From Temnothorax longispinosus (Eukaryota > Arthropoda > Insecta > Hymenoptera > Formicidae): 64,000 nt of DNA. The DNA lies in contig NC_092358.1 in NCBI RefSeq assembly GCF_030848805.1, forward strand, positions 26,889,720 through 26,953,719, written 5' to 3'. Made by a program: the position numbers and the translations under genes. The notes under the pieces were generated by a model that was not told the DNA's origin, searched no databases, and saw only the letters and a list, made by a program, of their open reading frames with translations. Of the stretch, positions 54,301 through 64,000 are shown piece by piece (position 1 is the stretch's first letter; each line of letters opens with the position of its first letter).

Positions 54301-56576
54301 GACTTTCTGTTGGCCTCCTATTAATATAATTCTCCCTTGAGAAATTTAAATTGTCGGAATATATTCGATTTTATGAAAAACTCGGTACGAAATATATGCG
54401 ATTAGTATAAATTATTCTAGTAAATATTACTAATTACAGCCGTTTATGGGTTCGTTGATTTCTCGAGTGACAAAGTAGTCTACGCTAATGCTATACTTAC
54501 ACTGTTACGAACATGTACTCGGTAGTAGTTAAACGCTTGTCCGAGTGTATATTATCCGTCAGATCGCGTCAGATATACAAGGTTTTATGCCGTTCCTTGG
54601 ATCTTAAACGATATCACACAGTTGTTAGGGATAATTATAACTGGGTATGCACAACTGTGCAGGGTGCTTTTTCAGTTGTACGCGACTATATAATGAACAA
54701 GAAAATGTAGCTATTGCTTCAACGTTGAAGCAATCGCAAAATATAATACAATTGCAGAAATAATTAACGTTAAAAACCATTTTGAAGAAGTAGAAACTCA
54801 GATTGCAAGTGACAAATTTTAGTTAACTGAAACTTTATTTCCTAGCATTAATTTGGCCTTTATATAATTTCATTTATTTTAAAACATTCTCGGCAAACGA
54901 TTGCGCTCCTATTTTCATCATTATTGCTTAATAAATTTGTCTCGCTTTCGATTTTTCAGGTTACACTAGACGAGGCTTTCAAAAATCAAGCCAACATATC
55001 TGATCTGTATCGAGTAAAGGTGAATTTAAAGGCGTTGACCTATACATGTGCCATGGTTTCCTTCCAGCAGCTTATTGGCATCAGTGTCGTGCTGTTGTAT
55101 ATGCATAATATCTTTATCGCTGCCGGAGGTCTTGTCTCATCGGAGATAGCGCCGATTGTCATCGGAGTCGTACAGGTATTAGCGTCAATGGTGACACCCT
55201 TTGTTGTCGACAGATCAGGTAGAAAGATGCTCCTTATTTTTTCTGGAATCGGAGTAACAATTAGTTCGGTGAGTAATTGTCTCTATTTTTGGAACAGATA
55301 GGATACTTTTTCTTCGCCAGTGAGTAATAAATCGATTGCTCGATCTATTTTTAGATTTAACCACAAATTGATAAATTAGAAAAATTACATTCATGAAAGT
55401 AAAAAAAGATATTGCCATTTGAATCTGGGATGAATTTTAATTGAAGAGAATCTCGTCAAGTCTTCTTTTGTTTTTAATAATTTATACGACCTCACTGACA
55501 AAGATAATTAATAAAGCAGAAATTAGTAATAATAGCATTAAAACTTTGCGTTAAATAGAGGTGCAAGAATTAATAGTATTTAATTTAGAAGAAATCTATA
55601 TATAGGTATATATTATTACAGAAAAATATTAGGATTATATTACTATGAACTAGTACTTATAAATATATCGTGAACATTGAAATGTTTAGAAAGTTCGTAC
55701 TGCTCTTTTGATAAACAGCAGAAACATTCAGAAATTTGCATGACAAGTGTATTCAAAATTAGTGTATTCATAAAGCGATAAACGCAATGTAGTTTCTCGT
55801 TGCGTTTGTTTGCTGTTTCGCGGAACAAGTTGTAATTTCGCCTTGCGAGAGAAAAAGATGAACTTGAGCAGTTTGTTAGAGTGGACATGCGTTGTACTTT
55901 TTAAAGACACTTTGAGGAATTTATATTAATATTATTAAAAATTATAAAGATAAATTTTATTTCAAGCAATATGCGATTATCTTTAAAATCGCGTTTAATT
56001 AATAAGCACGAAATGCTATCAAATTTAAGATCAGATATCACTTAATATTATTAAGAAAAATTTTAACTTTTATCAGATTTTTTATTTGAATTTGATTAAA
56101 CAGAAGCTATTTACTATGCGAGCATCGTTGTGTAATTTATTTTGCAGTGTGCTCTGGGTTTGTATTTCTATCTGAAGGAGATACAGCACGCGGATGACGT
56201 GATAGAGCAGATATCCTGGTTGCCGATGGTCGCGCTTATCGTCTACATTGCCACGTACAGCGTAGGCTGGGGTCCAATTCCGTGGGCATTGATGGGTGAG
56301 ATGTTCGCTTCGAACATCAAGGCTAGAGCTTCTACTATAACTGTTTTCCTTAGCAAAGTTTTGAGCTTTATCATGGCCAAGTTCTCCATCAATCTTGAAG
56401 AAGCGTTCAATGGCAAGTACGTGATCTTCTGGATATTCGGAGGTTTCTGCATCATTAGTATCTTTTTCACGGTATTGCTGTTGCCCGAAACAAAGGGCAA
56501 GACTCTTCAGCAAATCCAAGATGAACTCAATGGAGTGACTTCAACTATAAACGTCGAAAATAGGACAAAGAAGTGA
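51371..56576 (+). CDS. Tret1-like sugar transporter C (array copy 3), 471 aa
   Basis: MFS sugar porter. Exons 51371-51419, 53130-53313, 53527-53698, 53938-54210, 54960-55268 and 56148-56576, all with GT donors and AG acceptors, in frame. GDRWGRKR, PESP (188-191), DRSGRK, GPIPW (371-375) and PETKG (442-446) are intact, and TM5 keeps Gln147. TM7 reads QQLIGIS, so the usual Thr/Ser and Asn of the QQxSGIN motif are Ile and Ser; the TM11 Trp is Lys399. These are positions that contact sugar in GLUT1-type structures, so substrate choice or rate has probably changed; the protein looks structurally intact. C is most similar to B in exons 2, 5 and 6. First coding exon is only MTEKGSKLPQFLAAVA plus one base. 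Poly(A) signal not clear. Confidence 0.87.
51420..53129 (+). other. intron 1 of transporter C
   Basis: A 1.7-kb intron that aligns with intron 1 of D for most of its length and with parts of A and B. It holds a unique stretch at about 52600-52800. No coding exon. Confidence 0.55.
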
Positions 56577-57805
56577 AGAGAAAACGTTCGCGTTCGATCA
56601 TCTTGACGAATGGTATATGTTGAATACCTGATGAATTCGCGAGACACTTTGAAGTGATTAGATATTTGTAAAAAATGCGTAGGGTAAAGTTTTATAACAT
56701 CTAGGGATTTGCTATCATTATACAGTGGAGAAGAATCATGCAGAGAAATGCGGATAATATATGTGCCTATACCACTGCCACAAATTTATACAGATATAAT
56801 TATATCTAAATATAGGTAAAAAAAGGAATGTCTTCGATGAGCTTGGACCACTGTTCAGTCTTCTGTTAGTAATATTGGTTTAATCACAAAAAAAAAAACG
56901 AAAAACGAATTAATTAACGAACAATGGTTCGATGATTTAAATGAAGTGAACGATAAATGAAAATTTATAAAGAGTAAAACGAAAATTGTATTTTATTTTT
57001 GTTTACATATCATATGTACGCAGAGATAATTTTGTTATTTTCTACATGGAACCAAAAATACTTGTTTTCCAAAAACCTTTACACAATAACTAACACGGTT
57101 CATAGCAATAATATAATGCAAGTGTATATAATGCAAGTCATACCGTGCATATTTATAAATATCCTTGCGATACTTCGTTACGTATTATTGTATGCACTAT
57201 AATCTTCGTTTTCTAGCGTAAAAAGAGTATGATGTGCCAGTAAACGTTACTACGTTTTCAAGCAAGTTCCTATTTGATCCGTTATTAGGAAACGTGGAGC
57301 AAAAATAAGACTCTTTTGCTTGTATTTTATTAAGATTTAGTATTGCGTGTGTTGGACGTGGCGTGTAAAAGTAAAATGGAGAACAAAAAAGATTAATTTT
57401 GTGGCGTATTTTTTATTCACCGATTAGAGACCAGTCATTTTGTAATACGTCTGCATAGAAAAAAAAAACGTAATTATTAACAACGACAAAGATATCAAAA
57501 TTTAAAAGAATGTCGAATATCGTTTAAATTTGATATCTTTAAAACGCCAATAAATTGATAAAATTACGTGCAAATAGAGAAAGAGAGAGGGAGAAATATA
57601 AAGTAACTTTATTATGACTAATATTTTTTAATAAAATTTTAACAACAACAAGACAGTTATCGATATATTTAACCATCTAGAGAAGACATAATTTTTACAT
57701 AATTTACATACAATTTAAAATATTATAATTACTTGAACAAATTAATTTTAAGAAATAATACATAAACATTGTATTATTAGTTAATTCACGTTAATTATCC
57801 AAGTT
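56577..57805. other. 3' flank of transporter C
   Basis: AT-rich 3' UTR and flank that aligns with the sequence after A (43706-44960). Nothing coding is visible. Confidence 0.55.
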
Positions 57806-58084
57806 ATGTCAGAAACTTCTCAAATACTTGAGGAATTTATATTCGAGTTTGAGGAGCACGTACTGAGGGTTTAAGCGGGAAGAGGCGAAGATACTCTTTG
57901 CTGAAGTTCCGAGAGTATTCACTCTCGCTGGAGCTGCTCCAGGATCCAGAAACTGTCTCTGGAATTCTGCATTAAAGGGGCCGTGGATAACCCTGGGAGC
58001 ATAGGATCATGAATATGTGCGATAACTCGAGGCAGAGATCGTCGACGAATGGACGAATATGCTGATCAAGAAGGAGCATGAGCT
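57806..58084 (+). pseudogene. unrecognised exon-like fragment, possibly a gene remnant
   Basis: About 280 bases, GC-richer than their surroundings, with no counterpart in the other spacers. Short plausible protein stretches appear in shifting frames, for example FREYSLSLELLQDPETVSG and, near the end, EIVDEWTNMLIKKEHELR, with stops between them. This looks like a decayed coding fragment, inserted or left over. I do not recognise the protein; it could also be chance. Confidence 0.25.
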
Positions 58085-58809
58085 CAGGTGAAGTATATTA
58101 TTTTTAAATATTCCTAACGCGTGTGACAATACAAATATAAATGCTTTATGATATCGTGGCGATATATGATGAAAATTTAGATAACATTTTAATTTACATA
58201 TTTCTAATGCTCAACCTTATATTTGTATTGAGATCGAGAGATAATTTATTAATTAAAGCCTATTAATATTACTAATAATTAAAAGCAAACTTAAATTATC
58301 TTACTTTTTAAAATAACTGTAGTAAATCTAATCATTCTTGAAGATAAATCATCTTGCACAAAATACGAATTGATTTATAAACAAAATATAATGTTTTTAA
58401 GCTTTGTAATTTAATATCTACAATACAAGTGTAATTTTTATTACATTTTATAAAACATAATTAATTAATTTTGTCGTTATGACTGCTATTTCAGCGTCAT
58501 TATTGCCTTATTTATTATAAAGCTGAATCTAGTTTCTTGATAAATAGAAGATATTACGAATAATTATGTGAATGTATTGGGAAAGATTAAGTTACTATCT
58601 TACCTATTATTTTAAAGTAAATTGGTGTAGAACTCTTATTCCCTCACAAACATTTTGATGATCAAAATCACAAATTGGATTCAATCCAGCATTTTAACGA
58701 GATTCTGAGTAAAATTCGGAAATAAATTCCGGTGTATTCCTTTTTTCTTTTATAACACAACTTCGTCTCGATCAAAGGTATCCTTTTGATGAGGAAATTT
58801 TCTAGACAC

Positions 58810-59162
58810 CGTTAATGACGCCGCGCGACCTTAACCATGGTGCTTTGTTTCAGGGTCTAAATCTTGAGACGTCGGTCGTTGCATCCCTCACCACTGCACA
58901 CTGCAGCGATGGCGATTGAAATCGCGCTTTGCAAGAAGCGGCAAAAGAAATGAGTGAGAGAGAGAGAGAGAGAGAGACGGTTAGAGAATATAACTCCCAC
59001 TCGAGACAATGAGCAGATAGAGCGTTCTTATAAAGATTATGCCTACAATCCTGCACCAGTGAGTTTTCCTTCGGCAGCGTATTATACACCCTAGTTAGAG
59101 AATCCGTAGAGTTGAACATACGCGATAGGACCCGCACTGTCGGCCATCGCTGTCTTGAAGAA
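58810..59162 (+). promoter_or_regulatory. conserved promoter block of transporter D
   Basis: Carries ACGTCGGTCGTTGCATCCC and the GAGCGGCAAAA-like stretch in a slightly diverged form, an AG-microsatellite expansion, and TATAAA at 59029-59034, 134 bases before the ATG. CACCAGTGAG, about 27-30 bases after the TATA box, matches the initiator-like position in A. Confidence 0.6.
58953..58979. repeat. AG microsatellite in the promoter of D
   Basis: An AGAGAGAGAGAGAGAG run expanded from the short GGGAGAGAGAC present at the same place in A, B and C. Confidence 0.8.
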
Positions 59163-62100
59163 ATGACAGAGAAAGGTTCCAAGCTCCCTCAGTTCCTGGC
59201 TGCTACGGCGGGTAAGTCCGCGTCTGTCAATAAAGTGAGTTACATCCTCGAGGGAAAAAATCAAATTAATCCATTGTCAAAATGCTGTTTCTTTTTTTTT
59301 TATTTGTTGGAGTCTATTTTTCATGTATTTCTTTAAAATAATTAAATTTTAATTGAGAATTTTAATTGTATATTTATTTTTAATTGCTTAAAAACTGTAT
59401 TGGAAAACGTTATTTGTGCTGGAAGCTTTAAAAGCGCAACTTTAATTATTTGATATTTAAATTTCTATTTCTGAATTTCTAAGTTATTAGCCTTATAAAT
59501 TCCACTATAAAGTAAATAGATTTATAACGCAATCTGAAGTTGTAAGATAAATCTTATCGTGGCTGATTAAACGATAAGAGAAATGTCAAATCGTTCGGCA
59601 TGTGCATGGTATGATTGATGAATGATATAGTTACAGATAAAAATAATTATTAATTTGGAAATTTTTCACGATCAAAAATGGAAGCATTATGTGTCAAACA
59701 TGCCCTTTTCTTATTCATGTTATCTCGTGGCATATTCGTGTTTCACATTGCGAAGCGATGATTCAGGGCGCGTATAATCTATGTGCATCTGTATATTCGC
59801 GATAATACTTGGCACGGATTAATTGTGTAAACCTGTAAACAGTAGATAAAATCAGTATCAGCTATGCTCGTGTCAGACGCTATCAATGAGAAAGTTGACG
59901 AAAATCAGTAACTCGATAATCACGTGTTATCATGCGTGCAACGACATCAAGAGGAAATAATCTCACCGCTGTAGTGATAGTTCCACGCAATGCCGACGAT
60001 CCACAAATGCGAATAAATTTGTCTTGTATCTTGCTTACGTAAGAATCGTCAACGTTGAGTGCGCAAGTAAAATAATGATTGCGCGCTCTTCGAAGAGTAT
60101 TGTAAAGTTGCGTCTACACTATACGTAAAAAAAAGCATATTATGTAGCAAAACATATTATGTATACAACTTGTTGCAAAAAGAAATGGTATATAACATTT
60201 TTTCTTCTCTTGTTGTAACTTTTGTAACAAAATTGTATAACTTTACTATATAACATGTTTTGTCATATAGTGTAGATTTAATTAAGGGACATCATATAAT
60301 TTTTGAAGTTATCTTATAAAATTGTCTTTCTTTTTAACGTCTTTAAGATGTTCCGATTTGTGACGTCTTCAGGATATTATTTTAATTCTCTTCTAGACAT
60401 CCATGTTGTCTGGGTTGTTTTCGATTGTAATTGGGAAGTTCTATAATACGCCAAATCGCGCATTAGACGAATGAAAAATATAATTTGAGATTTTGTTTGT
60501 GTTGGATGAAGTAATCTCAATTTTAATCGCGTGCTAAAGAGCATTATCTCATTTTCAATACGCGGATAAGATCATATCAAACAAACATATACATACTATA
60601 TATTCAGCGATTAAGTAGATTTAATTATAAGTGCGCAAGCGATATTATCAAAAACATTACGGATTAGATATGTTTATTTTATACGTTTACTAGAATTCCA
60701 TTAAAGACGTAAGTATTATTCTTGATCAATGCCACGAACATTATTAAATAGTTATACATTGTACCTATTAAGTAGTTAGAATATTAAACATTTATTCGCA
60801 TTATTATAACTGTGCGCTCTTCATTCTGCCGGCAAAACTTCCAATAATTCGAGACAGTCAGATATCTCCCTTAAGAGTTTTCTTTTTGACAAAATAAACA
60901 TCTAAGTTTAATAATTAAACATTTAAATGATATAATACGTTAATTAAGCACGAGAAGAAGTTGCGAATATTCCAGCAATTACTTAACGTTGACAACGTGG
61001 TACTTTCCATTTGTACATCCTGGAATTTTGTACAATCACAGGTAGTCTATGTGTTCTTGCGGCCGGTGCAGCTGAGGGGTGGACGAGTCCGGTCCTCCCT
61101 AAATTGCAAGACGATGGCGGACCTTTGGGATCGCCGATCACCATCGAACAGGGTTCTTGGATAGGATCTCTGGTGGCCGTCGGTGCTTTCTTCGGCAGCT
61201 TCGTGGCGGGATACCTCGGAGACAAGTATGGTTATATAAATTAATCATTTACAATTGCACGCACGAATAATTTCGAAATATAGCAATTTAACTATGCGTC
61301 CTATTTCCCAAGCCTACAAGTTTGAAACTAAAGAAAGGAACCAATCTTTAAAAAGAAATAAAGCACGTATCAGATTCAAATTCTTAACGAGGACTGAACT
61401 AAAGACGATGAAAAGTTGATTTTTTTCTGTTTCTATAGATGGGGCCGTAAACGAACATTGCTATCTTCTATGGTGCCGTTTATAATTGGGTGGACACTCG
61501 TCGCCACTGCACATCACATCGCACAGCTTTATGTCGCTAGATTTATATTTGGATTGAATATAGCTATCACGTTTACAATCCTTCCTATGTATTGTGGCGA
61601 AATCGCTGAGGTAAATTTATTTTGAATGAGTATACAAACATTTCTACGCATAGTATTTAAGATATCGTGTTTTTTGTTTTTTGTGTAAAATATGACGATT
61701 ATTTGGTACTTAATTTAATGTGTATAAATTGTATCGTCTAATCAATTTGTTCATAAATTTTTTTTGCTGGGTTTTCAAATAATTTAAAAAAGATTTATCT
61801 TGCTTCTCGTATAGGATCCATGAACATAACTGGAATAAATAATGATACTATTTCAAGTCTTTGTTTGTTAAGAAATATTAAAATAATTATATTGTTTGTT
61901 ATATAATAACGAACTAACAGTTGATATATAACGATTGTTATATCTTTTCAGACGCCTATCAGGGGAGCGTTAGGCTCTTTTCTCCCGCTCTTTGAATCGA
62001 TCGGTATCCTATATTCCTATTCTATTGGGCCATTCGTTAGCTACGTGGTCTTGTGGATCCTATGTGCCATCTTGCCGGTGATCTTTTTCGTCTGTTTCAT

Positions 62101-64000
62101 AATGATGCCGGAATCTCCGTACTACCTCCTCAGTCAAGGCCACAGAGATGAGGCAATCGCATCTCTAGCGAAGCTTCGAAGTAAACCCGAAGCAGCTGTC
62201 GAGAAGGAGGCCGATGAAATACAGGTAAGTCAGCAAAGTAATAATTAATAACTATATTTTTTTCTTATAAAACCTCTGCTCTAAAAAAATCCCAAAATTT
62301 TAAAATTCTTAGTAGTAAAGAAACATAATTCAATTCTTAGTTGAACTTCTACAAATTCTTTGTTAAGAATAAATATATTTTGCAGTTTGGCAATAAGAGT
62401 CAAGCGCATTTGTTCTTGCACAATCTCTATCATTACAATTAAATATATAAGGACTCGCGTACGTTTCGACCCTCTCTTTGGGTCATCTTTGTTAAGAAAT
62501 TCTAGTTGTTGGAATATTTAGTTTTCTGAAAAACTGTCCGGAAAATATGTGATCGGTATAAACTATTCTAATAAATTTCTAATTGCAACGTGTCCGTTTA
62601 TAGTGTCGTAGATTTCTCGAGCGACAAGGTAATTGCTAATGTTACCTGCACTGTTACGAACATGTACGCGATCGTTGATGAACACATCCGAGTACATATT
62701 GTCCGTCAGATCACGTTAGACAAACGAAGTCGCGGCTAAGGCCGTTCCTTGATCTTAAACAACAATGAGGGATAGTTATAATTGACGTGCAGAGTCTCGC
62801 AGAACTGCAGGTTGCACGCGACTATATATTACACGAGAAAAAATAGCTAAAGCTTCAGCGTTGGAACAGTCACAAAATAAAATATTATTGCAAAAGAAAT
62901 TAACATTGAATACAATTTTGAGGAATTACAAGACCCGACTATAAATGGACAGCAAATTTGCTTCAGTGTAAATTGAAAGTTTATTTTTTAATAATAATTT
63001 GGTCGTTTTATTATCCTATTTATTTCAGAATATTTTAGGCGAATTGTTACGCACTCCAATTTTTATATTTATTGCTTAATAAATTCGTCTCGCTTTCGAT
63101 TTTTCAGGTGATACTTGACGAGGCTTTCAAGAATCAAGCCAGTATCTCGGAACTGTTCAAAGTGAAAGCGAACTTCAAGGCGTTGGTCTACACATGTCTC
63201 ATGGTTTCCTTCCAGCAATTTACCGGTATCACCGTGGTGCAGTACTACATGCAAAGTATCTTTACAGCTGCCGGAGGTCTCGTCCCAATGGAGATAGCGC
63301 CGATTGTCATTGGAGTCGTGCAGGTGTTAGCGTCAATAGTGACACCCGTGGTTGTTGATAGGTCAGGTAGAAAGATACTTCTCGTTTTCTCCGGCATCGG
63401 AGAGACAATCAGTTTGGTGAGTAATTATTGCCTCATTGACAAAGATAATTATCAGTAGAAATCAATTATATTTAAAGTTTTACTTTAAATATAGGCACAT
63501 GCAACAACTGGTAGTATTCAATTTAGAAGAAATATACAAGAGAGAATATCGTATATAAAAAATATTAGAAATATGTTACTATAGAAAGTATACGCTTGTT
63601 CCATCATGTCGAGCCTTATATTTCTAAGAAACTAGTTGCAATTATTTATAAAACATTGCATAACCGATAGAGTTATACTAATTATACAATGTACACTTAG
63701 TTTTAAAGCATGATAGTTTGAAACGAATTAATATCTATGTGACTTAGTGTTTAATATGTCTTGCATTGAAGCTTTTGTAATGTTCTCGTACTATTTTTTT
63801 GTTTGATAAACAGCAAATTGATTATCAAATTTTAATTACATTTTAGATTAGATATTTAATATTACTATAAAAATTGTAATTTTTATTAAATTCTTTATTT
63901 AAATTTGATTAAACAGAAGCTTATTTTGCAAGCATCGTAATCGTGGCGTTAATGAGATAAATTAGAGAAGAATTAAATTTTGTAATGTATATTAATCTAA
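59163..64000 (+). CDS. Tret1-like sugar transporter D (array copy 4), 3' end outside window
   Basis: MFS sugar porter. Exons 59163-59211, 61042-61225, 61439-61610, 61952-62224 and 63108-63416 are in frame (329 codons); the last exon, carrying TM10-TM12 and PETKG in its sisters, lies beyond the right edge, since no acceptor with the expected CALGLY-like start occurs after 63416. GDKWGRKR, PESP (188-191) and DRSGRK are intact. It differs at key membrane positions: TM1 reads AAEGWTSP with a glutamate where the others have Ile or Gly, TM5 has Pro147 for Gln and a glutamate three residues on, and TM7 reads QQFTGITVVQYY with Thr268 for Asn. This suggests altered substrate or mechanism. Exon 5 is otherwise closest to A. 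Functional status cannot be judged without the last exon. Confidence 0.83.
60113..60276. mobile_element. short inverted-repeat element in intron 1 of D
   Basis: Ends TCTACACTATA and TATAGTGTAGA are perfect reverse complements, and weaker pairing continues inward through CATATTATGTAGCAAAAC-like and TACAA blocks. The sequence is absent from the aligned positions in A and C, so it inserted after the copies separated. It is 164 bases with no coding capacity; no clear target-site duplication. Confidence 0.55.
62375..62495 (-). mobile_element. short insert with hammerhead-like hairpin, possible Penelope-like remnant
   Basis: An insertion of about 110 bases in intron 4 of D, absent from A, B and C. 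On the minus strand it reads GATGACCC, a short loop, GGGTCGAAACGTACGC. The GACCC/GGGTC stem followed by GAAAC matches the stem II plus GAAA part of hammerhead ribozymes found in Penelope-like retroelements. The CUGANGA half is degenerate (ACAAAGA), so it would not be an active ribozyme. Confidence 0.35.

Overview
This is a eukaryotic nuclear window, most likely from a hymenopteran insect and plausibly an ant. The evidence is small coding exons with GT...AG introns, an AT-rich background with GC-rich islands near promoters, an insect Star-like gene, and a local expansion of Tret1-like sugar transporters. Species assignment is inference; nothing in the sequence fixes it. No operons, CRISPR arrays, rRNA or tRNA genes were recognised.

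All confidently called genes lie on the + strand. From left to right: (i) 1-2700, a fold-back repeat, a small hairpin and a CpG-rich, promoter-like island; (ii) 2718-7790, a six-exon gene for a Star-like type II membrane protein with a degenerate FkbM-type methyltransferase-like domain; (iii) 7791-15352, its 3' UTR and intergenic DNA; (iv) 15353-20452, a complete six-exon Tret1-like facilitated sugar transporter (472 aa); (v) 20453-31469, mostly featureless AT-rich DNA with one long inverted-repeat element; (vi) 31470 to the right edge, a tandem array of four paralogous Tret1-like genes (called A, B, C and D here). Each has six exons of identical phase and nearly identical exon length. A, B and C encode 471 aa each if fully spliced. 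D runs off the window before its last exon.

The array arose by duplication of a block that carried its own TATA promoter, first coding exon, intron 1, the body and 3' flank, because homology extends through introns and flanks. The copies have diverged at exactly the positions that bind sugar in characterised GLUT-type porters: A keeps the canonical residues, while B, C and D have lost one or more. B also has an AT dinucleotide where its exon 2 splice donor should be GT, so it may be dying or spliced unusually. The transporters probably move sugars such as trehalose or glucose across plasma membranes of fat body, gut or other tissues. Star is unrelated to them (EGF-ligand trafficking in Drosophila) and is simply a neighbour.

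Small non-autonomous transposon-like elements are scattered through the non-coding DNA. One, at 4133-4524, has long terminal inverted repeats and 9-bp flanking direct repeats, as in Mutator-like elements. All exon boundaries were derived by eye from reading frame, splice dinucleotides and paralogue alignment, without transcripts.
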